From NCBI GenBank assembly GCA_041737835.1, contig JBGSQY010000051.1: a stretch of 64,000 nt of DNA, one strand, 5' to 3'. Source of the DNA: Bythopirellula sp041737835. GTDB lineage: Bacteria; Planctomycetota; Planctomycetia; Pirellulales; Lacipirellulaceae. Position numbers and translations under genes: made by a program. Below the pieces are notes generated by a model. That model saw nothing but the letters and a program-made list of their open reading frames with translations, had not been told where the DNA came from and searched no databases. Every line of letters begins with the position of its first letter. The first letter of the stretch is position 1. Of this stretch, positions 18,201 through 27,081 are shown one piece after another.

Positions 18201-19468
18201 CGAAGCCGACGGCCTGACAGTAGCAACACACTTGCCAGCAACAGAATCGTGCTTGGCTCGGGCACGGCCACGGCTGCAGTGAGTGGTCCTGGCCCCGTGT
18301 AGGCCCGCTGCCAGAACAGAAAATCTCGGCCATCGCTGTCGCCGTCGTTATCAGTATCGCCGTTGGGATTCACGCCGTAGGCGCTTTGCCAGATCAACAG
18401 ATCGGCACTATCCACATCACCGTCTTCATTGAAATCGGCCGGATTGAAGACGGGTGTCGGGGTGATGGTCGTGTAACCGATGTCGCGCAAGAAGGCCAAA
18501 TCGAGCGCCGTGAGCGATTTACGAGAGCCTTGCGTGAGTGTGGGGTCCATCACCGCTTCCTGGGCCGCACCATCGGAAATACGAGTGCTCATCACTCCTG
18601 AAGCGATGTGGTCGCCCGCGCCGTTGATAAGCCCCGCCCCGCTCCCCTGCAAGGCGATCACATTCGAGCCGGTCCAACTGGTTCCCGACAGTTTCGAGTC
18701 CCACGTATCCGAAGCGCCAATGCCGATGGCATGCATCATTTCATGCAGCGCGACGGAGTAAAGATCGTTCTTACCGGTAGCGACGGGAGTCGTATGGTCA
18801 AAATGCCAATAGGCATTAAGTTGGGAATCGCTATCTTTTGCGCCATTATTGTTGCCGTCCCAATCCAGACTCAAAAATCCATGGCTGATTGTGTAAGGCA
18901 TAGCGATGATTGCATTGTTGCTACCGTAACTTCCTGATCCTTCGGCAACGCCGATTACTGGTCCACCACCACGGCGATAAGCAGTTTCTGACAGATCTTC
19001 TGCCTCCGCAACCGCCGCGACCCATTGATTTGGGCTACCACCTGCCGTGAATTGGTCGAGATCGAGCGAGACTCCTCCAGGTCCACCCAAGCCAAGAGTA
19101 GTCCCAAGGATACTTCGAGCTCCCACGTGCATGGTCACGGTATTAGCAGCAATTGTCGCTGTCGGTACAAACACATTGTTAGAAGACGTCGAAGGATCGA
19201 GATAATAAAACTCCCACCCTAAAGTAGCGGTTGTACCACTTACTGAACCCGTATAGGCATCCGTCGTGATTGCTGACAGATTTGAGGTAATCGCTGCGGA
19301 AAGATCAGCCGCTGCGGCATTGATGGCAGCTTTAGCGGTGGCTTCATATCCCTGAAACATATTACTGGCTGGATAGACTACATTGATATTGATCGCCGAA
19401 GCAGCCTGGGCCGCAGCCAACAACAAAAGAAATGCAGCACAACCCGGCAATACAAATCTTCGCCTCAT
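18197..19468 (-). CDS. secreted zinc metalloprotease with dockerin-like region and PEP-CTERM anchor
   Basis: 423 residues. There is a signal peptide (MRRRFVLPGCAAFLLLLAAAQAASA), then a catalytic domain with the zincin motif HEMMHAIGIGASD (HExxHxxGxxxxD, about residue 243-255), consistent with the NF038122-like planctomycete metalloproteases. Residues about 345-395 contain two acidic calcium-loop repeats (DFNEDGDVDSADLL and DTDNDGDSDGRDFL), dockerin-like. The C-terminus is a PEP-CTERM signal: VPEPS, a hydrophobic stretch and RRLR. Predicted to be exported and processed by an exosortase. The substrate is unknown. Single gene. Confidence 0.9.
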   Translation of the reverse strand: MRRRFVLPGCAAFLLLLAAAQAASAININVVYPASNMFQGYEATAKAAINAAAADLSAAITSNLSAITTDAYTGSVSGTTATLGWEFYYLDPSTSSNNVFVPTATIAANTVTMHVGARSILGTTLGLGGPGGVSLDLDQFTAGGSPNQWVAAVAEAEDLSETAYRRGGGPVIGVAEGSGSYGSNNAIIAMPYTISHGFLSLDWDGNNNGAKDSDSQLNAYWHFDHTTPVATGKNDLYSVALHEMMHAIGIGASDTWDSKLSGTSWTGSNVIALQGSGAGLINGAGDHIASGVMSTRISDGAAQEAVMDPTLTQGSRKSLTALDLAFLRDIGYTTITPTPVFNPADFNEDGDVDSADLLIWQSAYGVNPNGDTDNDGDSDGRDFLFWQRAYTGPGPLTAAVAVPEPSTILLLASVLLLSGRRLR

Positions 19469-19508
19469 ACTTTGACTCCCTGAAGTCGAAATCTGTCTCT
19501 ACCTTACT

Positions 19509-20096
19509 TTAATCAGACATAGCTGCACTGAGAACCTTATTTGCGATTGATGTTGCAAATCGGTCAGATTGCTCCATGTCCAGCAACCGCCGCTTCATCG
19601 TCAAACCTTCCGCCGCGGAATACCCACCAATCTTCCCGCCGGAGGCCAACACCCGATGACAGGGCACGATCAGAGGAAAGCGATTCTTGCGCATCACGGT
19701 CCCCGCGGCCCGGGCGGCACCGGCGTGGCCCACTTCCTCGGCCAATTCACCGTAGCTAACAGTTTTACCCCAGGGAATCGCCCGGCAGGCGGCAACGACT
19801 TCGGCTTGAAAATCACTCATGCCGCGTAGCGAGAGCGGCACATCATCGAAATCCACCGACTCACCCTCGGCGAAGCGAGTTAACAAGTTGACCACGTGCT
19901 CGCTGGTCCGCGCCGATGCCGTCGAGTTGTCCAGCATGGCCTCGCGAATTTGGTCGTTTCCTTCATGGGCCTGAAACCGCTCTAAGGACTGCCGCGCGGC
20001 ACGAGCCGACGGGTGCCCAAACGAAATGCCAATGACTTCGCCGTCTAATACGGCCAGCGAAATGTATCCCAATTCCGTGGCAAACTCGACAATCAT
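19509..20096 (-). CDS. ogt: methylated-DNA-[protein]-cysteine S-methyltransferase
   Basis: 195 residues. The C-terminal DNA-binding/active-site domain has YGELAEEVGHAGAARAAGTVMRKN and the acceptor-cysteine motif VPCHRVLASGGKIGGYS (about residue 146-162). It removes alkyl groups from O6-alkylguanine by suicidal transfer to the cysteine. The N-terminal ribonuclease-like domain is shortened but present. It stands alone between the metalloprotease and a conserved hypothetical gene. Confidence 0.95.
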   Translation of the reverse strand: MIVEFATELGYISLAVLDGEVIGISFGHPSARAARQSLERFQAHEGNDQIREAMLDNSTASARTSEHVVNLLTRFAEGESVDFDDVPLSLRGMSDFQAEVVAACRAIPWGKTVSYGELAEEVGHAGAARAAGTVMRKNRFPLIVPCHRVLASGGKIGGYSAAEGLTMKRRLLDMEQSDRFATSIANKVLSAAMSD

Positions 20097-20300
20097 CCTC
20101 GACCTCCTTCGGAATCGACGAATTTCTAAGCATGCTCATCATAGCCGATTTTTACCCTGATCAAAGAAAAACTTGCAATGGTGCTGTTTTTCACGGGGTT
20201 TCTAAGTCGGCAGCCCATACCTATACTAAAATTAAGCCCGGAACTCATGGATTGAGAAACAGAGTCACTCCGGGCCGATCAACTGGGATGCCCTCACACG

Positions 20301-21044
20301 ATGAATTCGTATCATTCGCTTGCCGACGACTACTACGTCAACATGAATCTCAGCACAGAGATGGAGCTTCCCAGCAATCGGGAAACGGTGCTGCATTTCT
20401 TCGAGCAGCTTCAAAAAGCCTATCCCGAGATGCGGAACTTCTACACCCGCGAGAACCGCGATTTCGTGTTGGAAGAAGACAAAGATCGTGCCAGCCATCG
20501 CTGGTGCACCGTCGAACCGCGGAGAATTTCCTCGGGCTGTGTTAATCCCGACGAGTTTGATACGGCGCTGATACAGCATCGCAGCGTGCTCGACATCGCT
20601 CCCTATGCCCTTTCGGTGAGCCCGCTTGATTGCGAAGCGATGGATTTGCTGATGGGTTTTGATTTCAATTACCGCGGCAACCACAACCAATTGATGGCCG
20701 AGGCATTGGGACTTAGCCCCGCGGTGGAAGGTTTGGCGGCTTTACCCGGTGCGACCATCATCAATCATGAGCCCAGCATCACGATCGCGCTCGATGACGA
20801 TTGCCGTTTGCAATGCCGCTTGAGTGTCGAATCGCGAACCAATGCATTTCAGATTCGCACGGGCGATTATCAAGACGAGCAATTGAGCGTTTACGTCACG
20901 GCCCGCCACTACGGCAGCCTGCCGCCTGGCCAAACTTATCTCGACGTGCTCGTACGTTTGCAAGAAGTTTGCCGGAAGGTCGTCGACAATTACGCCGTGG
21001 AAGCGGTCTTGCATCCGCTCGCCCGCGCGATTGCCCTCGGCTAA
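20301..21044 (+). CDS. conserved protein of unknown function
   Basis: 247 residues, soluble and acidic, without signal peptide or membrane segment. The start MNSYHSLADDYYVNMN at 20301 is the first ATG of the frame. Residues 24-75 are helical (NRETVLHFFEQLQKAYPEMRNF), and the rest reads as alternating strands ending in a helix (YLDVLVRLQEVCRKVVDNYAVEAVLHPLARA). No motif recognised. It converges on the response-regulator gene with 6 bp between, so it may share a regulatory theme, but nothing in sequence proves this. Confidence 0.7.
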   Translation: MNSYHSLADDYYVNMNLSTEMELPSNRETVLHFFEQLQKAYPEMRNFYTRENRDFVLEEDKDRASHRWCTVEPRRISSGCVNPDEFDTALIQHRSVLDIAPYALSVSPLDCEAMDLLMGFDFNYRGNHNQLMAEALGLSPAVEGLAALPGATIINHEPSITIALDDDCRLQCRLSVESRTNAFQIRTGDYQDEQLSVYVTARHYGSLPPGQTYLDVLVRLQEVCRKVVDNYAVEAVLHPLARAIALG

Positions 21045-21050
21045 GTGGGT

Positions 21051-22421
21051 CTACTTAGTCATGCCGTACTGATCGAGCTTGCGCTTGAGCGTCGTGCGAT
21101 GTAGTCCCAAAGCCCGTGCCGCGGGGGCGCATTCATTCGAATAACGATCCATTGCACTCGCTAATAGCGCGGGCTCAAGTTCTTCAAGAAACTTTTCGTA
21201 GACGAAGCCCTCGGCTTCGGGATCGTCGAGCAAATCCGTGGCCCGTTGCTTGGCCAATTTCTCCAAGGTGTCGTGCGATCCCAGTCCTCTCGATTCCGTT
21301 TGTAGCATCGGCAGTGCCGCCGGCAAATGCTCGGGCAACACAAGCCCTGCCCGCGCAACCACGAGCGCGTGTTCGATCGCGTTGCGCAACTCGCGAACGT
21401 TCCCATACCAAGGCCGCGAACTCAGCTCATTGATTGTCTCTTCGGCAAAGCTCACCGTGGCGCCACGTTTTTCGAGTGCAAAATGCCGGGACAGCAGAGG
21501 AATATCGGCCTGTCGTTCGCGCAGCGGCGGAATCTCGATCTCAAAAGCGCTCAAACGAAAATACAAATCTTGCCGGCACTCACCGGTTTGAACTTTGCTA
21601 AGCAAGCTTTCGTCACTTGCCGCAATCAAACGGCAATCCATTTTGACCGGCTGTTCGCTTCCCACGGGAACAATTTCGCCCGACTCGAGCGCGCGCAGCA
21701 ACTTGGCTTGCACGCCGAACGGTATCTGAGCCGCATCTTCCAAAAACAACGTTCCGCCCGCGGCTTCAGCCAAGAGGCCATCCCGGGCGTGACCGTGGCC
21801 TTCACCAAACAATTTGGCTTCAGCCTGAATTGCATCCAAGCCGGCCAAATTCACCCTCACGAACGGCCCCGCAGAGCGAGCGCTGTGCTGATGAATGGCC
21901 CGCGCGGCTGTGGCTTTGCCGACACCGCTTTCCCCTTGCAACAGAACCGCCGCATCGGAACTCGCCGCCAAGGCAATCCGCTTGAACACGGCTTGCATCA
22001 CCGGCGTCTTGCCAACCATTCCCTCGGTTTGTTCGTTGGGTTGTTGATTGATCGTCGCATCATTGACGATCAAAGCGCGGCGGATCGTGCCGCGGATTTC
22101 TTCCAGATCAAAAGGCTTGAGCACATATTCGAACGCGCCGTTCTGCACGGCTTTGACGGCCGTGGGCAAATCGCCAAACGCCGTGATGACCACAATCGGT
22201 GCCTCGCCCAGAATACGGCGAAACTCCTGCATCGCGCTCAGACCGTCCATCCCCGGCAACCGTACGTCGAGAATAAGTAAATCAGGCTGACTTTCCGCGG
22301 CGAGCCGTAGTCCCTGCTCCGCCGAAGAGGCCACGAAGACTTGGGCCCCCAGCGACTGCCCCAGTTTTTCGAGGCCCCAACAAATGGTTTGTTCGTCATC
22401 CACGACGAGAATTTTGGACAT
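21051..22421 (-). CDS. NtrC-like response regulator lacking the GAFTGA loop
   Basis: About 456 residues from the ATG at 22421, which has a good ribosome site (AAAGGAA) and starts at MSKILVVDDEQ. A longer reading frame to 22547 is not needed. Residues 1-120 form a receiver with DD near 9 and phospho-acceptor DVRLPG near 54. Residues about 145-370 form the AAA+ domain with Walker A GESGVGKA. The stretch where NtrC has LFGHEKGAFTGA reads LFGEGHGHARDG, and Walker B is LFLED rather than LFLDE. A Fis-type helix-turn-helix closes the protein (CAPAARALGLHRTTLKRKL). It pairs with the kinase encoded 16 bp upstream. Without GAFTGA it probably cannot activate sigma-54 polymerase in the usual way. Confidence 0.88.
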   Translation of the reverse strand: MSKILVVDDEQTICWGLEKLGQSLGAQVFVASSAEQGLRLAAESQPDLLILDVRLPGMDGLSAMQEFRRILGEAPIVVITAFGDLPTAVKAVQNGAFEYVLKPFDLEEIRGTIRRALIVNDATINQQPNEQTEGMVGKTPVMQAVFKRIALAASSDAAVLLQGESGVGKATAARAIHQHSARSAGPFVRVNLAGLDAIQAEAKLFGEGHGHARDGLLAEAAGGTLFLEDAAQIPFGVQAKLLRALESGEIVPVGSEQPVKMDCRLIAASDESLLSKVQTGECRQDLYFRLSAFEIEIPPLRERQADIPLLSRHFALEKRGATVSFAEETINELSSRPWYGNVRELRNAIEHALVVARAGLVLPEHLPAALPMLQTESRGLGSHDTLEKLAKQRATDLLDDPEAEGFVYEKFLEELEPALLASAMDRYSNECAPAARALGLHRTTLKRKLDQYGMTK

Positions 22422-22437
22422 GTGTTCCGTTCCTTTC

Positions 22438-23832
22438 TTAGGAGGCCAAACCTTGCATAAGCGGCAATCGCAAGCGGAAGCTTGTTTGGTTATTCGTTCG
22501 GCTCCAGGCAATCTCGCCGCCATGGGCTTGGGCCACCTGCTGCCCAACGGCCAATCCTAATCCTACTCCCTCGGCCTTGGTGGTGACAAATGGCTGAAAG
22601 AGCTTTTCCGCGACCGCATCGGCCAGCCCTGCCCCTGTGTCGTTGACTTCCAGTTCCGCCCAATGGTTTTCCGTGAGCCCTAGCCTCACTTGTACTTGGG
22701 CCGATTTCGTGTGGGAAAGTTTCTGCGCGGCCTCGATCGCGTTGAGCAGCAGATTGACAATCACCATGCTCAACAATTCACGATTGGCGAGCACTGTGAT
22801 GGCTGCTTGACTCGGCTGCCAAGAGAGCGTCACACCCGTATGACGAGCCGCGGGCAGGACCAGTGGTATCAGTTCGTCGAGCAACAATTGCAAATCGAGG
22901 GGTTGTTTGATTGTTGTCGAATCTTCGCGGCCCAGTTGCAGAAAACTTTGCAATCGGCTTTCCATGAGTTGCAACTGACTTTTCGCGACGGTCAAGCTGT
23001 CATCATTCGCCGAAAGCGAACAATTTTCGGCATGAAGATCGACAGCTAAACGACAACCCGTCGCCGCATTGCGCATTTCATGGGCGAGTCCTGCCCCCAA
23101 CATTGCTACCGTACGGACTTGTTCGGTCTGCCTGACATGCTGCTCGTATTCACTCAGCCGAGTGGCCGTTTGATTGACCGCGATGGCCAAATCTCGCACT
23201 TCATCATCGCGCTCAGGGAGTTCCAGTGGCTTGAATTCTCCGCCGGCCAAGCGCTGCACACCGGTTCCCAGGCGCGCGAGATTGCGACTGATTCGTTGCG
23301 CGATCCACTGAGTCACCATAGCGACCGCGAGAACTGCGAACATCCCGATCACCAGCGGCGGCAAGAACGCGCTCCGCCAAGCTGCGTCATACTGTTCGCG
23401 CGGAAACAACACATGCAGCACACCGCTCGCCGACTCGCCCAAGGGTCGCTTCAATTCCACGGCCGAGTGAAAGTACGCTTTATCACCCAAGGAAATCTGC
23501 GGGCCCAAGGCGACTTCTTCAGTCGTGTTCGCCAGCGGCGTGCGGGGAAGTTGCACCGAACCAGGGGAAATACTTTTCGAAATTGGCAAACCTTCCTGAC
23601 TTATCAAAACAAACTCCGCGCCGGAAAGATCTTTCATTTGGCGCAGCACCGCGTCAGTCAATGGAAAGTTCGAAGACTTCAGAACGCGAACCACCCCCTG
23701 CAATTGACGGTCGATGGAGGCCTGCGTTTCTTGCGTGGCCCGCCGCGCATTGATAGCACCAACAGCCAATAAGCTCGCCGCGGCCACCACCACCAGCGGC
23801 ATCATGATTTGATATTGAAGGGGAATTCGCAC
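22438..23832 (-). CDS. membrane sensor histidine kinase
   Basis: 464 residues. Transmembrane segment 1 is about 9-27, a periplasmic sensor region follows to about 165, and transmembrane segment 2 is about 170-192 (PLVIGMFAVLAVAMVTQWIA). Then come a HAMP linker, a HisKA domain with the phospho-acceptor in GLAHEMRNAATG (about residue 253), and a HATPase domain with NLLLNAIEA (N box), NDTGAGLAD (G1) and GVGLGLAVGQQ (G2). The partner response regulator follows in the same operon. The signal is unknown. Confidence 0.92.
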   Translation of the reverse strand: MRIPLQYQIMMPLVVVAAASLLAVGAINARRATQETQASIDRQLQGVVRVLKSSNFPLTDAVLRQMKDLSGAEFVLISQEGLPISKSISPGSVQLPRTPLANTTEEVALGPQISLGDKAYFHSAVELKRPLGESASGVLHVLFPREQYDAAWRSAFLPPLVIGMFAVLAVAMVTQWIAQRISRNLARLGTGVQRLAGGEFKPLELPERDDEVRDLAIAVNQTATRLSEYEQHVRQTEQVRTVAMLGAGLAHEMRNAATGCRLAVDLHAENCSLSANDDSLTVAKSQLQLMESRLQSFLQLGREDSTTIKQPLDLQLLLDELIPLVLPAARHTGVTLSWQPSQAAITVLANRELLSMVIVNLLLNAIEAAQKLSHTKSAQVQVRLGLTENHWAELEVNDTGAGLADAVAEKLFQPFVTTKAEGVGLGLAVGQQVAQAHGGEIAWSRTNNQTSFRLRLPLMQGLAS

Positions 23833-23993
23833 CGATACGCTCGAAATAAGGCCAACATGCCAGTGTCGCGCAAGTCGACAGGGGCGACGAATGTTTCAGC
23901 AGGCAATTTTAAGCACAGCTTCTACGAATACAATCTGACGACACCGCTCACAACTCGCGAGCAGACCGACTTTTACGAAAAGAGGGACTTATT

Positions 23994-25010
23994 ATGACCC
24001 AACACAACCCGCGTCGAAATGGATTCACGCTCGTCGAACTGTTGGTGGTCATCGCTATTATAGGCGTGCTCGTGGCCTTGCTGTTGCCCGCAATTCAAGC
24101 GGCCCGCGAAGCGGCACGGCGCTCACAATGCCTTAACAATATGAAGCAAATGGGCCTAGCCTTTCTGAATTATGAAAGTGCTAAGAAAGAGTTTCCACTG
24201 GCAACAATCAATCCAGACCCATTAGCCCCTCCGGGCACTCCAGTCCCTGGTATTAACAATTGGGCACCTTTCATCTTGCCCTACGTTGAGCAGGGAAATT
24301 TAATCGTGGGCTACGATCTCGACGTAGATTGGTGGCGTGAACCGAACCGAACAATCGTACAAAATCCTCTGGCACTTCTGCTTTGCCCCTCCACTCCCAA
24401 CCAAGAACGCTTTCAAGACAAGCCAGAATCGTCTCCGCCAAACAAGACGGGATATTGTGGCGATTATTTTGCTCCAACTGGGGTCCATATGGACATCAAC
24501 ACCTCCCTGCCCGCCGACCAGCAAGTCGTCAACTATAATGAAAAACTTTCGACAGGGGATGATAACCTCGTCCTTGATGGTGTGATCGCCGAGCAATACG
24601 AATTCAACAAGAGCAATCAAATCAAGAATGTCTCCGATGGGATGTCGAATACAATCATGCTAGGTGAATGCGTGGGACGCGAGGACGTTTACCATGGACG
24701 GGAATTCTTTGGAGTCGATTACACCGGAAGCCCACCTATTCGTGCCCGCGGCGGAGCTTGGGCGACTACGGACAACCCCTACCCCATCGGTTCGCGTAAC
24801 CCTTGGAAGGCTGCCTTTGGCACTATTCCCGGCACGGTTTCGATTAACAACTCAAACGAGTGGGGACACTGCTACTACAGCTTCCATCCCAGCGGTGCTA
24901 ATTTCACTTTTGCCGACGGCTCGGTTCGCTATTTAAATGAGGACATCAACTTACGAACTCTTGCCGATCTTACGACGCGCGCAGGCAGCGAAATCATAAG
25001 GGAACAGTAG
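23994..25010 (+). CDS. DUF1559 family prepilin-like protein
   Basis: 338 residues. A prepilin signal NGFTLVELLVVIAIIGVLVA lies at residues 9-28 with the cleavage site before the Phe, then a helical stem (AIQAAREAARRSQCLNNMKQ). The DUF1559 body ends with HPSGANFTFADGSVRYL, the H-x9-DG signature. Planctomycetes carry many copies of this family; the role is not established. The start has a ribosome site AGAGGGA about 8 nt upstream. The stop overlaps the next gene's GTG start by one base (TAGTG). Confidence 0.93.
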   Translation: MTQHNPRRNGFTLVELLVVIAIIGVLVALLLPAIQAAREAARRSQCLNNMKQMGLAFLNYESAKKEFPLATINPDPLAPPGTPVPGINNWAPFILPYVEQGNLIVGYDLDVDWWREPNRTIVQNPLALLLCPSTPNQERFQDKPESSPPNKTGYCGDYFAPTGVHMDINTSLPADQQVVNYNEKLSTGDDNLVLDGVIAEQYEFNKSNQIKNVSDGMSNTIMLGECVGREDVYHGREFFGVDYTGSPPIRARGGAWATTDNPYPIGSRNPWKAAFGTIPGTVSINNSNEWGHCYYSFHPSGANFTFADGSVRYLNEDINLRTLADLTTRAGSEIIREQ

Positions 25011-25462
25011 TGGGTCGCCTGGGCATTAAGAATTTCAATCGCTGTAAAACTGGTTTTATTTTGCTCTTGGTTTGTCCGGTGTTTGCCGGATGTGGAGAAG
25101 CACTGCCCACGCTTGCGCCCGTGAGTGGCACGATCACACAGGCAGGCAAGCCCGTGGCCGAGGCGAAAGTCACTCTTTTTCCTCAAGGTGAACGACTGGC
25201 GGGCTTACCGTTGCCCATCGCGATCACTGATGAGAGCGGTAATTTTTCTATAACTACGATTTCGAGCAATGACGGCGCACTTCCGGGGACTTACACGGTA
25301 ACAGTGGAATTGCGGGCTCCGCGGCGCGCAGGTGAAGAATTGGTGCGCGACGGCAGGCATCTGCTTCCACCTCGCTATGCCGATCCTGCCACCAGTGGGA
25401 TTGTCAAAGAAGTTACGGCGGAACCGAATCAATGGGAAACCATTGAGTTGTCGGTGCGCTAG
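25010..25462 (+). CDS. small lipoprotein with carboxypeptidase-regulatory-like fold
   Basis: 150 residues from a GTG that overlaps the stop of the DUF1559 gene by one base. The signal peptide ends in a lipobox VFAGCG (about residue 24-29). The remainder is a beta-sandwich of the type VSGTITQAGKPVAEAKVTLFPQ...PGTYTVTVEL, commonly found after DUF1559 genes in Planctomycetes. Its function is unknown; it may be an envelope partner of the prepilin-like protein. Confidence 0.85.
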   Translation: MGRLGIKNFNRCKTGFILLLVCPVFAGCGEALPTLAPVSGTITQAGKPVAEAKVTLFPQGERLAGLPLPIAITDESGNFSITTISSNDGALPGTYTVTVELRAPRRAGEELVRDGRHLLPPRYADPATSGIVKEVTAEPNQWETIELSVR

Positions 25463-25470
25463 CTTGGCCG

Positions 25471-26973
25471 TCACTCACGAATAAACACGTCGTGATATTT
25501 CCGTGCTTCGTTTTGCCATTCGAATAGCACCTCTTTGTCGAGCGGCTGGGGCGTGGCGAAGCTTGCGCCCAGAACTTCGATTTCGTTCTCGCCGTCGGCA
25601 TCTTTCGCAGGCTCCACGTAAACAATCTCGAGCCCTAACAGCTTGTGGACGTCGTGGTGCCGACGGTCGCGATCGAGCAGCAGGTAGTCGCCCAAGAATT
25701 CTCGCACGGTTTTGGCACCGGGCGATTTCAAATTCGTGCAGAGCTTTCGCCAACGCATGTTGGGGAAGTTTGCTGACGCCAGTGACGGTTTCTCATAGGA
25801 AACGGGACTAGCCCCGGAGAGCAAATCTTCGCTATGTCCGTCGGCGAACTGGGCGTGAAAGACGAACCAACCGTCGACCGCCTCGTGGATATTCGTGAAC
25901 ATTTTCCAGCTTTGCCGCCAACGGAACACTCGCTCCAGATTTCGCACGACTTCCGGCATCCGCCAACTTGGGGTGACAACGGTTACGCAGGACCAAAGCG
26001 ATACCAATATCGCCAACGCCAGAAATGTCTGCTTGCAGCCCCGCAGCACAACGTGCGTTCTCGGCGGCTGATACATTCTCGTTTCGCTTGTAGCAGGATC
26101 TTTGAGCACCGCCGTCCAAAATTTTTCAGGCAGAAATGCCATGTAAGCCACCAAGCACACATACGGGAACAAGCCAATCGTAAAGCACGCCGCCAAAGCG
26201 ATATGAAACAGAGCTAAGACCGCCAGCACCGCCACGCGCAGCCAACCTCTTGAAAGCAAAATCGCCAGCGGGCTCAAGAGCTCCAGATAGAGCGTCGCAG
26301 GCGTGAGCGGCTTGAGCCATTCAGGATGCCCGGCAAGCCACTGTCCCCAACCAGTGACGACATAATCTTTGGAAAGCGCCAGTTGAGTCGCATCGCCCGT
26401 TTGCCACACGTTCTGTTGCCACTTGAGCAGCGCGGTGCTCACATACACGAAAGCCACTTGCAAATAGAGCGCAAAACTCGCCAATGAAATGACTGTTGTA
26501 GCTTCGGTCTTAATGCCCTGCTTGGCATCAACAGACCACTTCGCCCCGCACGGCAAAAAAATCCCCCAAAACGTCAGCAGCGCCAGATACTTGTCCCCAG
26601 CGTTGAGAATCAGCGGGTTCCGGAGGTGAAGCGATGCCAAGAGTACCCAAGAAATCGTCGCGGCCCAGGTCGTTCGATAGCCGGCAACCAACATCCCGGC
26701 GGCGATCCCCGCGACACAAAACAATAGTGCCTGAAACCAGGGCGCACCATTAACCAAATGCAACGACCAATGAGTCAACGCATTTGGGCTGGTAGTGAGC
26801 AGCGACCGCGGCAAGAGACCTTGATCAGTGTAAAACGCCACGAGATCGCGCGAACGGAGCAACAGATCGATCAGTATCAGCAGCCCCAAGCCGATCCGCA
26901 AACAAGCGAGCGAGCGAAGATCGAGCGCAAACAAACGTTTGATCGGCTCAATAACCGACGAAAGTCGATCCAT
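25471..26973 (-). CDS. HTTM domain membrane protein (vitamin K-dependent gamma-carboxylase-like)
   Basis: 500 residues with about six to eight transmembrane segments in the first 330 residues and a soluble C-terminal part. The N-terminal FALDLRSLACLRIGLGLLILIDLLLRSRDLVAFYTDQGLLPRSLL is the classic HTTM start, followed by LRNPLILNAGDKYLALLTFWGIFLPCGAKWSVD. HTTM proteins are distant relatives of vitamin K-dependent carboxylase, and most have no known reaction. It converges on the lipoprotein gene with 8 bp between stops. Confidence 0.85.
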   Translation of the reverse strand: MDRLSSVIEPIKRLFALDLRSLACLRIGLGLLILIDLLLRSRDLVAFYTDQGLLPRSLLTTSPNALTHWSLHLVNGAPWFQALLFCVAGIAAGMLVAGYRTTWAATISWVLLASLHLRNPLILNAGDKYLALLTFWGIFLPCGAKWSVDAKQGIKTEATTVISLASFALYLQVAFVYVSTALLKWQQNVWQTGDATQLALSKDYVVTGWGQWLAGHPEWLKPLTPATLYLELLSPLAILLSRGWLRVAVLAVLALFHIALAACFTIGLFPYVCLVAYMAFLPEKFWTAVLKDPATSETRMYQPPRTHVVLRGCKQTFLALAILVSLWSCVTVVTPSWRMPEVVRNLERVFRWRQSWKMFTNIHEAVDGWFVFHAQFADGHSEDLLSGASPVSYEKPSLASANFPNMRWRKLCTNLKSPGAKTVREFLGDYLLLDRDRRHHDVHKLLGLEIVYVEPAKDADGENEIEVLGASFATPQPLDKEVLFEWQNEARKYHDVFIRE

Positions 26974-27022
26974 CGATTTCGCTCGTTACAATTACTGTTT
27001 GAAAATTTGTTGCAGAATCGAG

Positions 27023-27052
27023 AACGCCCAGGGATTGCAATCCCTGGGCGTT
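27023..27052. terminator. perfect 30-bp palindrome, probable terminator
   Basis: AACGCCCAGGGATT and its exact reverse complement meet around GC. It lies 30 bp downstream of the stop of the thioredoxin-like gene and 50 bp upstream of the HTTM gene. No long U tract follows on either strand. It would end transcription of the thioredoxin-like gene or form a cruciform. Confidence 0.55.
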
Positions 27053-27081
27053 TATATCGTACTCTTGCGTTGATTTAGGAC

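Noticed and set aside
21327..22280. 317-codon ORF on the plus strand within the response regulator
   Set aside because: Antisense to a clear receiver/AAA+/Fis gene.
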